Shown in pieces: positions 23,255-35,714 of a stretch of 64,000 nt of DNA; positions within the stretch are counted from its first letter, which is position 1; the number at the start of each line of letters is the position of its first letter. Source of the stretch: Excoecaria cochinchinensis (lineage: Eukaryota > Streptophyta > Magnoliopsida > Malpighiales > Euphorbiaceae); NCBI GenBank assembly GCA_947683425.1, contig CANTUQ010000038.1, positions 1-64,000 of the forward strand. Reading direction: 5' to 3'. A program made the position numbers and the translations under genes. Below the pieces are notes generated by a model. The model had not been told where the DNA came from. It worked only from the letters and a program-made list of their open reading frames with translations, and ran no database searches.

Positions 23255-26200
23255 TTGATCAGCCAGAGGTCCATAGCTGCTAAAAGTAAAACCTAAAGGA
23301 ATGGGGAACACAAGTGATTTTGTATCACGTCTTTTATTTCATGGCCCAGAATTTTGCCGAGATCTATTTGAGAAGGCAAAGCAGAATTTTGAGAAGAAGG
23401 GCAGTGTTTGAGGTTGCAACTCACTGTCATCCCTACCCAATTTCATGAAGAGGAATTTGATTTTGACAAGAAGGGCAGTGATTTTGTATCACGTGAATCA
23501 TTCTTTTGATCTGTAACATAGCAATCAGTCATTTGATTTTTTCTTTTTGGTTGGGAAAAGGATACTATTGTTGGTCTTCCTGCAGGAAGTCTGGCCTGAT
23601 TTCTTGGCTCATATATAGTTTCAAATAAAATGATAGCAGAAGTGCATTTGCCAGCGCAACATGCTGATTGGTGCAGGGATGAAGAAGGCTGGGAAAGGTC
23701 GTTTGGGAGCCTGCCCTGTTAGTCCAAAACATATTTCTCCCTTCAATTTTTTTTGTTCTATCGTTGTTTCATTTTTGTTAGTTTGTCCCATTTTTTTCTT
23801 GGTAACTTTGATATCTTCATGGTGAAATTTAGGAGTAGGGAAATGGAGATTGCTCTGTTTCAGGTCCCATTGAATTGGGGAACAATGGTTAGGTTATATA
23901 TGGGTATTTTAAAATTTATGTAAGATTCATGAGGAACATTTAAAATGTGCAGGAAATTCTTTCTTCAGATTCTTATTTATGTCTCCAATAATATTGTCAT
24001 ATCACCTGAACCCTTTTACTGCAGTTTGTCATCAATGACACTACTTGAAGTTAAAAATTTGCAGAACTGTTTTATGTTTCTTGCTTGCTTTCCATCTGTT
24101 GGTATTCTTATCTCTCAATTTCCAAGTTCACAATCAGGGCCTTGGTGAGTTATATTCTCATGCAGAACAAAGTTACTATGTTGAATTCGTAACTATTACT
24201 GATTGATCCAAATTACATTAATTTGTGTGTCTTAATTGTTGAGGAGACTTCTCCATGAAGAGATAATCACACACAAAAAAAAGAGTCAGAAAGCTGTATT
24301 GCAATATCTTATGCTAGCAAGGAGAAAAGATTCTTGTTGTTATTGGAATTTCCCAAGTTGATGATGACAAGAAATCCATTTAGTATAATTGTCTTTCTTT
24401 AAGCATCCAACAAACAATTTGGTGATTCTAAAATTATCTGATCTTTTATAGTGGAGGTTTCTTGTGCCTAACACATCTCTAATCATCTTAAAAATGTCCT
24501 AATTGTGATTAAAGACAAGTGCGTGTTTAGCTTTTCCTTATAGTTAAATCAATTAATATTAGCAAAATGATTTGGATTGGACTCCTGTCATTTAGTTGAA
24601 AGTATACTTAATATAAACTATTGCTTCATTCTGCCAAATGTTGGAGATATGAAGAATCTGAAAGGTTCTTGTGACAACAACAACCTACTCATTTAAATGA
24701 ATTCGTGGTTATTTTATTAATACATGAAAATTACCCTTCAACCCCTCTTCTAGCAAGCGGTAGTTTGGTCTGCACGCATTTGCACCGTTCTATAATGCAC
24801 TTATATACCTTATCACATCCCTGCTTCACCTATACAAAACAAATAAATTGACAATAAATAAATAAATAAATAAATTGCATTGGATTTTATCTATCATAGA
24901 TACTTGGTCAGAGTTCACATGAAAATTCTCACCGCCTGTATGTATTGTACTCTCCTATTTTGACTGCCTTTAGTTCTGAGCATCCTTGTGATAACCATAC
25001 CATGTATTGGGCCCAATTTCTGTCATCTTAATTTCTGACCAAAATCTTTGTTACATGCATTTTCTAATAGTGCTTAGGCAAAATTAATAGCCATCACTAA
25101 ATTTATAAATGAAAAATCATCAATTGAAATTCTTACATCAATTTAGATTTTTACAATAATTCTAGGTCTATTCTTTAAATATATAATACTAGTACGATTA
25201 AATTAAAGTTTATAATTGTTTTTTATTGTTTCCATTTTACTCTGTACCAAAGGTTAATGATAAATGGGTAATGATGGTGTGCACAAAAATTGGTGTGACA
25301 CAGCTTTTTAAGTTATTAGCATTGGCTGACATAGTAAAGGTGGGGAGGAAGGAAGGCTGGCAAAAAAGGTCCAGTCTTTGTATTAAAAAGAGAGAAATCT
25401 GTCCATTTCCATGGTCTTAGGAGATTGCTAGGAGAAGGCAAGAATGGAAGCATTGACCACAGATTTAGCTGACTTTGAAAACTCCGTAACAGCCTCCTCT
25501 CTTTCTGTCTCGGGATTTATTTGATCTCTTCTTCTCCATTTTCAATTCACCATTGATACACACGCCACTTCTCTCTTCTCTCTCCTTTTCTCTTCTTCTT
25601 GGATTCCTCTTTAGCTAATCAGCGATTGACCCAGATCAGTTTTACATCCAAGTAAGATAACCCATTAAGGATTTTCAATTCTTTCTAGTATATTTTTGTG
25701 GTTTTTGATTCAGTTTAGGATTTGAGTTGACTTCTGTGTTCTTTAGAGCATCCAGCCGTTCAACGTGATTTGATTATGTTTTTATTAATTTTGATTGCTT
25801 GTTATTGTTATAGATTTTTAGAAAAAATATCTTTCCTTGCAGATTACAGGTTATTCAATATTGCAGCATTTTTTTTTTGAATTGATTTATAGTTGACCCA
25901 GTTCAGGATTACAGGAGTCCTGTGATTTATTGGAGTTTTTACTCTGATTTTGGGTGTCTCACTCTCTCTATGATTTCAAATCTATTTTCCCAGTGTTGTT
26001 TTGGCGTGATTTAATGCAAGAATATGGTCCTAATTTTGGGTAGGCTCAAAAGATCTTGTTTGATAGCTAAAAAATTTGAAGGTTAAATCCTAATTTAAAG
26101 CTGCATCTAATGGCATTTTCCTATTTATGTTCTAGTTTCCATTTTCATACTTCTTATGTCTTCAAGTGAAACATGCCTTTGAGTTAAAGGACCAATTTTT

Positions 26201-26357
26201 TTTTTTTTTTCAATTTGGCAGAGAAATCAATCAGAGTCTTGGTCAAATCCATCCTTTTGTGAGAACCAGAAACAAGCGTATCTAAGTGGATTTATCTAGT
26301 TCAATTGGGCAGTATAACTGGGTTTCTGAAGAATTTAAATTGGAAGTTGGTAAAAAG
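23255..26357. other. GAUT 3' UTR, intergenic DNA and MUB promoter/leader
   Basis: The first few hundred bases are likely GAUT 3' UTR; a gaagaagggcagtg phrase and a tgattttgtatcacgt phrase each occur twice within 23300-23500. A short (AAAT)n run lies near 24856-24876. CT-rich sequence at 25490-25610 looks like the 5' leader of the MUB gene, possibly with a leader intron ending before 26221. No other gene is recognised. Confidence 0.5.
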
Positions 26358-28219
26358 ATGGCCGTGGTACAAGATCAATTAGAGATCAAGTTTCGATTGA
26401 CTGATGGATCAGATATTGGTCCCAAAACCTTTCCTGCTGCTACAAGTGTAGCAACTTTGAAGGAGAGCATTCTCGCTCAATGGCCTAAAGGTACGTTAAG
26501 GTTTTATTTCATAAAGGATTCTTCAAAGCTATGTCATTGTGAAATCTGGTAATAGCACGTATTCTAAATCAGAACCATGTCTACTGGTTTAGACTTCTAT
26601 CTAAAAGTCTTTTGAAATTTTTATTATTGTTGAAAATTCAGTGGGGAAAACCCTTAAAATATTGCATAATCTTAGAGTTTGTAATTGGACAGTATTTGTC
26701 CAATCCTTGTAATGAATCCTCTGCACTAGTATAATTTTATCCACTTCTTGATGGTTTTACTGAATAGCTCAGGTCAATGAATTCCTTGATTTATGCTTAT
26801 TGCTTTGATGGCAACTTTGAAACCCCCAATTCTTGGCAATTCAAGCATGAGCCTGCATGCTTTTGCACAGCAGAGTCAGTGGGACATTGAGCCCAGAGCC
26901 TCTGCTGCTTTGTTTCCCTTAAATATTTCCTGTGGCTTCACAACTATGGACTGGAAAAAGGACTACTATGAAACCGTGAAAGTAAAATTTAAGCCTTGTC
27001 TGGGATTTTAGATCCCATGCAAGCTCCAAAACTGTAATGTGTGGTGCATAGATGATAGATTATTGTTTAGATGGATCAACGTTTTTGTTACCTTTTATGA
27101 CTATGCAGGGAATTTACGTGCAATATGCTGATGGATCTTTTACTTGTTTCCAATTCTGAGTTATTGAGAATTAGGAAACCAAAGGGGCAGATGTAATTGA
27201 TTGCAATAGATTGCTCAGCACCTCCATGCTAGGATTTAGTGAAACTCTTTTCGAGACAGTCCTTTGTATATTTAGATCTTTGTTTTGTGTATTCTCTTTA
27301 GTGTCTAGCAATCACAAGATTTGTCCCTCGTGGATTTTGATGCCTTCTCTACCATTGAGCACTTTCTGGCATTTGATGTGAAAGAAATTTAACATTGTTA
27401 ATTTGCCTTTTTAACAGAGAAGGATAATTGTCCAAGGACAGTGAAAGATGTCAAGATAATAAGTGCTGGAAAAGTACTGGAGAACAACAGAACAGTTGGT
27501 GAATGTCGGAGCCCCCTGTGTGATATACCTGGTGGTGTTACAACTATGCATGTAGTTGTTCAGCCATCTTCCTCAGATAAAGGTATTAGCCATTTCTCTC
27601 CATAAACTTTATCGCTACAGTTTATACTATATTCCTTCTCAGCATTGCTGTTCCTTGGGGTCTCTTGAAACTTCCTTTGCCCTTTCCTTTGATCCATATG
27701 CAACTTGCATGATAGGTTTTGTTTGTTTATAGGATTTTAAAAGGTTTCTAACTTCTAATTTCTCATATATGTAAGCCTTTTATTAACAAAGATAAAGGCA
27801 TTATCTTTTTTCTTGCTCTTTATTTTTAGCTTATGTTGAAGTATGCCTGCATCTTTGTGACCCCATATATATGAATATGGTCAGAGGGGTAGGGACAAGA
27901 AGTAGAGATTATTTTATTAATGCGAGTCCCAAAAGCCACATCCTAATACAATAATAAACATTAACCCCTGCCATTATTGACCAACACATGCGGGAACCAG
28001 TAACTAATTGTTCTCAACTACATATCCTATAATTGCATTAGCCTTTTCTCATTGTCCAAAAGTGTATTTGAATCGATTCTTCTACTAGGTTCCTTTAAAA
28101 TATATTCTGTTGATTGTTATAATAATTATTAAAAGTTTCTTACTTGAATTTCTATTGTTGCAGAAAAGAAAGCGACAAATCAATCAAAACAGAACAAATG
28201 TGTTTGTGTTATATTATAG
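26358..28219 (+). CDS. MUB: Membrane-anchored ubiquitin-fold protein (MUB1/MUB2-like)
   Basis: Three exons, 26358-26490, 27418-27582 and 28164-28219, join in frame to 117 aa, the usual MUB length. The N-terminal part has the ubiquitin-like fold signature (QLEIKFRLTDGSDIGPKTF, then LKESILAQWPK, KIISAGKVLENNRTV and TTMHVVVQP). The C-terminus ends CVCVIL: a CaaX box CVIL at residues 114-117, whose final Leu predicts geranylgeranylation, and a second Cys two residues upstream for palmitoylation. MUBs sit on the plasma membrane and dock a subset of E2 ubiquitin-conjugating enzymes (UBC8 group). A longer reading frame extends upstream to 26286 but begins with GTG, so the ATG at 26358, which matches the family start MAxV, is used. 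Sequence is closest in memory to Arabidopsis MUB1 and MUB2. Confidence 0.95.
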
Positions 28220-28796
28220 TTCCAGCTCCATAAGCAGTGATGACATCAAGGTAAATTTAGTTACTTGATATCCCTTTGATCATCTACTGAGATAATTTTT
28301 CTTTTAAAGTTCATTTCTTTAATCTTTTCTTTACATTTTACCAAAATTTTATTTAGGCAAAGAGTTTGGAGCTGGTATAGATGACAGGGGGCTGCTGAAT
28401 TTCTGAAGAATTAGAGGCAATGGAATCTTGCACATTGAGCAGGGGTCATTTTCTGGTGCAGGTCTTTTGCCTTGATCATACATCCATTTGGTATACAATG
28501 ATTGATGTTTAGTCTGATCCAACTCTGCTTGTATGCAACCACATTCTGAGATTTATATGTTCAAAATTTCTCACAGTTCAATTTAATTTTGAGTCCTGTT
28601 GTCTTGTATTGTTGGTAGTTACACCATGTGACTTTGTCTTCCAGTTCATGTTGATATCATTATTTTTTAGAAGTTGGAAGTTGTGGCATGAAAAGCTATT
28701 ATCAACTAAGCAATCCCTGGCTTGTCCTGAGAAATGTATGTGCATTTGAAAGTTGGTTTCAAGTATCTAGTTTTCCTTTAGCTACTTTTTTAATAA

Positions 28797-28944
28797 GTGC
28801 TTGCTACTTTCTGAACGTATACCTTGAAACATTAGTCTATTTATCTCAAAAAATAAGGTTGAAATTAATATGCCACTTTCAATTATATGTGTGTGTATAT
28901 ATATATATATATATCAAGGTATACGTTCAGAAAGTAGTAAGCAC
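28797..28944. repeat. 31-bp inverted repeat forming a long-looped hairpin
   Basis: Left arm 28797-28827 (gtgcttgctactttctgaac...) and right arm 28914-28944 are reverse complements over 31 bp with one mismatch. The 86-bp loop ends in a (GT)n(TA)n run. The right arm is followed directly by (CT)n(TA)n(GA)n at 28945-28981 and a run of about 19 G (28984-29002). Confidence 0.9.
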
Positions 28945-29003
28945 TCTCTCTCTCTCTCTCTCTATATATATAGAGAGAGAGAAAGGGGGGGGGGGGGGGG
29001 GGG
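28945..29003. repeat. Compound microsatellite and G-run
   Basis: (CT)n passes into tatatata and (GA)n, itself a near-perfect palindrome, followed by a G homopolymer of about 19 bp. The exact G count is prone to sequencing or assembly error. Confidence 0.9.
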
Positions 29004-30044
29004 TGTAGAATTTTGTACAGTAATATATGGTGTATTGAAGTTGGATAACTTAAGATAGGACATTATCATCTCTATTTGTTTAGTCAAATGAGTAACAAAA
29101 AGATATGGAATTGCAACTTTTCTCATAATATATTGGATTTCCATAAAACATGGAGAAAATGTGCAACATGTTTATAACATCTTTGTTTTACCATCATTAA
29201 ATTTTCAGAATCTTAAATAGAATTAATGTGCTTCGTAATTATTTTATTTCATTCAACTCTAAAAATATATTTCACTTTTCCTTCACATCCTCTTCCCCCC
29301 CATTATTATATTAATGGGACACTATCAGCCTGCAAAAAAATCCAACTGTGAAATTAAAATCATCAGCTAAAAAGAAAACAAATATAATTTTTTTTTTCAA
29401 ATTCATGTGTACAAGTAACTAGAAGCTTTGCACTTTCTCCACACTTGCACATTATATGCTCACATCATTGCAATTATCTCCTATGCCTAATGTGTCAATA
29501 AACCTATGTTTTGGAAGTTTGGGCATTATGGTTCTGCAGGTAGGAAAACCTCATCTATTTGGAGTGTGGAACCAGCTGATTTGAATATGATTCCAAGTAG
29601 GCGATAGACAAAGTAACTTAGAATCGGTTTGATAGTTGAGGATATTCTTAATTTAGCTGGTGATTTTAGTTCTAATCAAATGGTCTACACCATTCAATGT
29701 ATCTCTTGTAATAAAAATGTATTAAATAACAAACAAATTTCAAAATTAAAACTTACAAAAATTATTTTTGAGAGTAAATTTTCAAAATAATCCGAACATT
29801 TATCTCAAAATTAACTTCTAAACGATTTATCTCAAAGCATATCTTCCCAACAAAGTCTGGCGGATAAATTATGGCACTAAATTGAAAATTACTACTAATT
29901 TTAGAAAAAAAAATTAATTATAATAAAAATTTTGAGAGTAGAAAAGATTATATGAAAAAAAAAAATTGAGAAAAAAAAGGGCAATATAATCATAAATTTA
30001 ATTAGTTTAAATTTTGATATTGAAATATGAAGCAAGTTAACCAT

Positions 30045-30215
30045 GGGACAAAAATATAAATAGGCAAAAATATTTACAAAATTGGGGTGCTTTCAAAATT
30101 ATTTTTGAAACTGGAGTGAATCAGAAACTGTAACTCTGATAGTTGCTGCTTTTGATGGTGGGATCCTGATGAAGAAGAGGCCAGCAAAGAAGAGGCTCGA
30201 GCCCACAGGCCCACT
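30045..30215 (+). repeat. Dispersed repeat copy A (also at 46085-46287, inverted)
   Basis: This stretch, from gggacaaaaatataaa through ggcaaaaatatttacaaaattgg to gaagaagaggccagcaaag, matches the reverse complement of 46085-46260 with moderate divergence. It overlaps the first 50 bases of the left gypsy LTR, so the repeat spans what looks like the LTR border. Confidence 0.6.
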
Positions 30216-30605
30216 GTTTGGAGAGTCGACTCTAGGAGACCCAAAAGAAAACGGGATACGAGATGTAGGGTGAGCTGACAAAATTCAGTTAGGAATAAAT
30301 AATCGATTTTGTGAGAGGAGAGGGTTATGTGAAGAATTGTCTTGTATTAGGCGCGAAAGGGGGTAAGGGAAAACGGAGAGCAGATTGTTGGTTGTTCTTA
30401 TTGTTGACCCTTGCTGTTACTTTATTTTACCTTTTCATTTCCTTTGATTGTATTGCTATAGATTGCTCTGCTGTAATTGATTCCATTCCATATCAATACC
30501 ATAGCTATACTACATTTTGTCTTGTTTGTATGTCTATTGGTTGGTTTGTTTATCATTTGCTTATCATTGGTCCGACCTGCTGGATTCTGGAGAGGATAGT
30601 CTGAA

Positions 30606-31865
30606 ATGGAAACCCGTTTGCAATATGTGAGTTTTCAATTGGATGAAACATAGAACAAGGTAGGAGAATTGGCAGCTTGTGTTAAAGAACTCACCAAGTC
30701 TGTAACTGAGATCCAGACCTATTTGGCTGCTATTCAACTGAGTTATCAGACGAATAAGAAAAATGAGGATGAATTCCGTGGTCAGGTGCTCAACTGGATT
30801 AAAAGATTGGATAAGAAAAAATCCAATACAGATGAGATTAATGTTCAAGAAGAAATAACCATGATAGGGGCTGAGAATCAACCAAACCAAGGATTAGCTC
30901 AGAAAATGCAGTACCATCTCAATACAAACCATTTCACTGACCTATTGGCACATCTTAAAAAGGTGAAACTCCCTACATTCGATGGGACTGATCCTCGAGG
31001 ATGGGTGATGAGGGCCGAGATGTATTTTAGGATAAACCAAATTCCAATGGAACTGCGAATGCATTTGGCTGAATTGAGTATGGAAGGGACAACTATAAAT
31101 TGTTTTACCATGCTCCTTGATATCAATCCCTCTCTGACTTGGGAGCAATTTAAGAAAGAGATTATGTGGAGGTATGGCGGAGTTTATTCTTCCAGTCCTC
31201 TCGAAGAGTTAGCGGATATTAAACAAGTAGGGAGTGTAGACGAATTCATAAAAACATTTGAAATGGTGGCCGCAACAGCTCTTGGGTTACCTGAACCACA
31301 GTATGTGGGGTATTTTATAAATGGATCGAAGAACGAAATTAAGGGATGGATGAAGGTGCACCAGCTGGAGGATAAAGTAGAGGCCATGCGATTAACTCGT
31401 ACCATTGAAGCTTCTCTGCAAATCTAGATGTTAGGGGTGAATGCGTCCAAACCATTGCAGAGTTCGTGGAAAGAGAAGGATGGTAGTAGCAAACTTCATT
31501 TAACATCTGGATCCTGGAATGGGTCAAATCGCCATGGGCCATCCCAGTGGCAGATGAACTCAACTTTTGGGCCGACCCAAGGTAAATACCCAGTCCAATT
31601 CACAAACACCACACCACTAGCCAATTCTCCTTCGTCAGAATCAAATCGCTTGGGAAGTAGGCGATCTGGAATTCGACACCTCACTAAGACAGAACGGGAA
31701 GAGAGGCGAAAAAAGGGACTTTATTTTCAGTGCGGCCAACATTACTCCCCACAGCATAAGTGCCCTAAGGCCCAACTGAAAGTAATGTTGCTAGGAGAAG
31801 GAGAGGAAGTTGACGAGGAGGACAAGTTTTTGAAGTGGAGAATGAGGAAGAAGAAGAACCAATAA
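30606..31865 (+). pseudogene. Gypsy gag with degenerate zinc knuckle
   Basis: A frame starting ATG at 30606 is stopped by TAG at 30651, resumes and continues to TAG at 31425-31427, then resumes again in the same frame to 31865. The middle part has the retrotransposon gag fold signature (KVKLPTFDGTDPRGWVMRAE, then YGGVYSSSPLEELADI and YFINGSKNEIKGW). Near 31727-31770 lies the zinc-knuckle region, YFQCGQHYSPQHKC; the first of its expected cysteines is Tyr. In the family this gene makes the particle coat protein that packages element RNA. Here it cannot be made in one piece. Confidence 0.85.
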
Positions 31866-34800
31866 ATAGAGAGTGCAAAGTGCTCGACTTGAGTCATCTT
31901 CACCAACAGACGGGTTTTACAGAGCACGAAAGGGAGTTGGAGACGATTAAAGTGGCTGGAACTATCAACGGAATTCCTATGGTGGTGCTCATTAACAGTG
32001 GAGCAACACACAACTTTGTATCTTCTCAAATGGCGGCTATTTTGGGACTCCAGGTATGTCGTATTCAAACTCTTGGGATTAGACTCGAGGATGGGAATCA
32101 TATTGGGGTGGACAGGAAGTGTACCGGAATACCCATAATCATAGGTGATTACCGCTGTTCAATTGATGAATTGGTTACTGATTTAGGGCTGGATTTGATT
32201 GGGTGTGGAATGGCTCAGAACTCTTGGGGACATTACTGCGAATTGGGCATTGGGATGTTTAAAATTCATAGACCAAGGGAAAGAAGTAGAGTTGAAGGGG
32301 GTGAAAATAGGGCAAAGAGAATCGGAGCCTTTGCAAACTTGGTTAGAGGGTCATCTCTCATAGCTCTTGGCCGAAGGAGATTGATCCTTTCACGTGTCTT
32401 TGGATGCATTGCAACATTTGAATGACCAGCAGAAGCAACAGCTAGCTGCTTTATTCACCAAACACAGTCGGGTTTTTGGGGAAATGGAAGGGCTGCCACC
32501 CAAGAGAGTAGTTGAACACTCGATTAATCTTCACCCTGATCAAGGACCAGTATGTGTGAGACCTTATCATTACCCCTACCATCACAAGGCAGAAATTCAG
32601 CGACAGGTTTCTAAGATGTTGAACAAAGGGATTATAAGGCACAATCAAAGTTCTTTTTCTAGTCCGGTGATTTTGGTCAAGAAGAAGGACCAGTCTTAGA
32701 GGATGTATCGATTATCGTGCCTTAAATAAGGTTACAATACCTGATAAGTATCCAATTCCTGTAATAGAGGAGTTATTCGATGAATTGGGAGGAGCAAAAT
32801 TCTTCACCAAATTGGATCTCAACTCGGGGTACCATCAGATTCTTGTCCGTGCCATGGACATTGAGAAGACGACCTTTCGCAGACATAATGGTCATTACGA
32901 ATTCTTAGTGATGCCCTTCGGATTGACCAATGCACCTGCCACCTTCCAATCAGCTATAAATAACATATTCCGGCCCTTGCTTCGCAAATGTGTGCTGGTA
33001 TTTTTTGACGACATACTCATATATAGTCGCACCTGGGAAGAACATTTGCAGCATGTGGAGTATGTATTGAACCACAAGAAGTGCAGTTTTGGGCAACTTA
33101 CAGTGGAATACCTGGGTTATGTAGTAAATGGATCAGGGGTAATGGTGGATTCCAACAAGGTCAGAGCTATTCAGGAATAGTCTACACCCACCGTAGTAAA
33201 AGGAGTGCGTGGTTTCCTCGGACTCACAAGCTACTACCAAAAGTTCATTGCAGGGTATGGGAAAATTGCTAAAACATTGACCGACTTAACGAAGAAGAAC
33301 GGGTTTCAATGGAATGCGGCAGCTTAAAATGCTTTTAAAGCTCTAAAACACAAACTGGTTACTGCCCCACTACTCAAGTTACCAGACTTTTCTACACCTT
33401 TTGAGATCGAATGCGATGGTTCCAGCTGTGGTATAGGGGCAGTGCTCATGCAAGATCGCCGACCGATCACTTATTACAGTAAGGCGTTATCACCTCAAAA
33501 CCTCAGTAAGGCAACTTATGAGAAGGAGATCATGGCTATTGCTTTTGCTATCCTACACTGGAGACCATACCTCTTGGGCCAACCTTTCATTATCCACACC
33601 GACCACCAAAGCATATGCCAACTGCTTTATCAAAGAATAACCACAAGTGACCAACAAAACTGGATTGCTAAGTTGATGGGGTACAAGTTCGAAGTACGGT
33701 ATAAACAAGGAAAGGAAAATTGAGCTACTGATGCCTTATCTCAAATTACAGGAATGGCAAAGGAGTTGTCAGCTTTCTTACTCAGTCCTCGTTTATTGGA
33801 TGGCCCAGAGTTGACTCACGGCATAGACAGGGACCCTTAACTACAGAAAATACCTGCTAATTTGCGAAAGGATGCTCACTCCCATCCTGGTTTTGTGGAG
33901 CGCCAAGGCAAACTCTATTTTAAACACCGATTAGTCCTCCCTTCTGCTTCCCCTTGGATTCCCATTCTGTTGGAGGAATTACACTCTACTCCTTCGGGTG
34001 GGCATTCAGGCTATTATCGCACTTATAGGCGATTGGCTTCCTTATTCTATTGGTTGGGAATGACGAAGACAATGCAACAGTTTGTTCGCGCTTGTGATAT
34101 ATGCCAAAGGTACAAGGCCTCGACGTTAGTTCCAGGTGGTTTGCTTCAGCCCCTGCTTGTTCCGAATCAAGTGTGGGAGGACATATCCATGGATTTCATC
34201 ACAGGATTACCAAGATCAAAGGGGTTTGACACTATTTGGGTGGTGGTGGATAGGTTATTGAAATATGCCCATTTTATTCCCCTCAAACACCCTTTCACAG
34301 CGAGACTGTTGGCTGAAGTTTTTCTTCGGGAGGTTATTCGCTTACATGGGTTGCCAAAATCCATCCTAAGCGACAGAGATCAATTGTTTGTTAGTCGGTT
34401 CTAGCAAGAGATTTTTAAGTTGCAAGGGATCAAGTTGCATTTTAGCTCTGCCTACCATCCTCAGACTGACGGTCAAACGGAGGTAGTGAATAAGTGTGTT
34501 GAGACATTTTTGCATTGTTTTGCTACTGACCAACCCAAGACTTGGTCTTCATAGTTGTCTTAGGCTGAGTTTTGGTACACTTCAAACTATCTTGTGTCTA
34601 TTGACAAAACTCCTTTCGAGGTGGTTTATGGTCGTCCCGCACCCATTGTTTTCCAATTTGTTCCTGGAGAAGTTCAAGTGGTAGTGGTAAGAAGAGAGTT
34701 GTTGGACTGAGATGAAGTATTGCGTCAGTTAAAGTCTCACCTTGCTCGGGCACAGTCTAGGATGAAATATGCAGCTGACCAACATCGTCGACATGTAGAA

Positions 34801-35150
34801 TTCACTGAGGGAGACCAGGTGCATGTTAAGCTGCGTCCTCATCGTCAATTTTCGGTGACTTCCATAATTACTCCCCAATTGGCTCCAAGGTTTTATGGTC
34901 CTTTTCCTATCATTCAACGCATTGGGCTAGTCGCATACAAATTGCAATTACCTCTTGGTGCGAAAATTCATCCAGTCTTTCATGTTTCATTGTTAAAGAA
35001 GGCTGTCGGAACAACACAAGTAGTGGCATCTCTTCCGAAAGGCTTGGAACTTGATGAGGTACATTCTCTTCAACCGATTTTCATTTTAGCTAAACGGACC
35101 ATCCGCAAACATGGGGAGATAATTTCCTAATGGCTGGTTCAATGGAATGA
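31866..35150 (+). pseudogene. Gypsy pol: protease, RT, RNase H, integrase, chromodomain start
   Basis: Order along the strand: protease near 31990-32040, where the active-site triad reads NSG instead of DSG; reverse transcriptase 32420-33180 with KLDLNSGYHQI, PFGLTNAPATFQ and the catalytic FFDDILIY; RNase H 33380-33720 (DGSSCGIGAVL, TYEKEIMAI, HTDHQS); integrase 33880-34680 with the H-H-C-C zinc region (CDICQRYK), MDFITGLPRS and the YHPQTDGQTE block; and a C-terminal part (FHVSLLKK) leading into a chromodomain-like start. In-frame stops occur at 32697, 33178, 33325, 33721, 33838, 34402, 34552, 34561, 34708 and 35128, and a small deletion precedes 33075. The element is dead. Confidence 0.9.
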
Positions 35151-35253
35151 AGGGGGGGATCGACAATGCTATATAGGAGGATGAGTTCGTAATTTATAGC
35201 CAATTCGCTCACTTCAGTCTTGAGGAAAAGACCGCTTCCCCACCGGGTGGCAA

Positions 35254-35543
35254 TGATGAAGAAGAGGCTCAAGCCCACAGGCCCACTGTTTAGAGAGTCT
35301 ACTCCAGGAGACCCAAAAAGAAAACGAGATAAGAGATGGAGGGTGAGCTGGCAAAATTCAGTTAGGAATAAATAATAGGTTTTGTGAGAGGAGAGGGGTA
35401 TGTGAAGAATTGGTTTGTATTAGGCGTGAAGGGGGGTAAGGGAAAAGGGAGAGTAGATTGTTGGTTGTTGCCCTTACTGTTACTTTATTTTACCTTTTCA
35501 TTTCTTTTGATTGTATTGCTACAGATTATCATTGGTCCGGCAG
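35254..35543 (+). repeat. Right LTR of the gypsy element, internally deleted
   Basis: Matches 30167-30585 but jumps from gctacagatt to atcattggtcc, skipping about 135 bp present in the left LTR. It abuts an inverted LTR copy at about 35544. Confidence 0.8.
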
Positions 35544-35700
35544 GTCTGACCAATGATAATGATAAGCAAATGATAAACAAACCAACCAACAGACACACAA
35601 ACAAGACAAAATGTAGTATAGCTGTGGTATTGATATGGAATGGAATCAATTACAGCAGAGTAATCTGTAGCAATACAATCAAAGGAAATGAAAAAGGTAA
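35544..35700 (-). repeat. Inverted gypsy LTR, 3' part (continues at 43338)
   Basis: On the minus strand this matches the last 150 bases of the left LTR (gtttatcatttgctt, ttgattccattccata, ccttttcatttcctttg). It is the end of a second LTR in opposite orientation, cut at ggtaa (35700) by the CACTA element. Confidence 0.85.
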
Positions 35701-35714
35701 CATTACAAGAAAAT

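Larger units (their letters stand above)
28220..30044. other. MUB 3' UTR and intergenic DNA with microsatellites
   Basis: After the MUB stop come likely 3' UTR (to about 28650) and AT-rich DNA. An inverted repeat and a microsatellite cluster occupy 28797-29003. The remainder to 30044 is AT-rich with no genes recognised. Confidence 0.5.
30167..35543 (+). mobile_element. Ty3/gypsy LTR retrotransposon (chromovirus type), decayed
   Basis: Left LTR about 30167-30585 and right LTR about 35254-35543 share long stretches (gaagaagaggctc, cccaaaagaaaacg, ttcagttaggaataaataa, gattgttggttgttg). The right LTR lacks about 135 bp near its end. Between them lie gag, protease, reverse transcriptase, RNase H and integrase in gypsy order (integrase last), plus the start of a chromodomain, all broken by stops. 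A run of G (about 35152-35158) may be the polypurine tract. The left flank 30045-30166 matches 46140-46260 instead of unique DNA, so the true left border is uncertain. Confidence 0.85.

Noticed and set aside
26286..26357. 24-residue N-terminal extension of MUB
   Set aside because: The extension begins with GTG, not ATG, and MUB relatives start at the downstream ATG.
28688..29058. Frames of 106 and 62 aa
   Set aside because: They run across microsatellites and the G-run; no conserved features.
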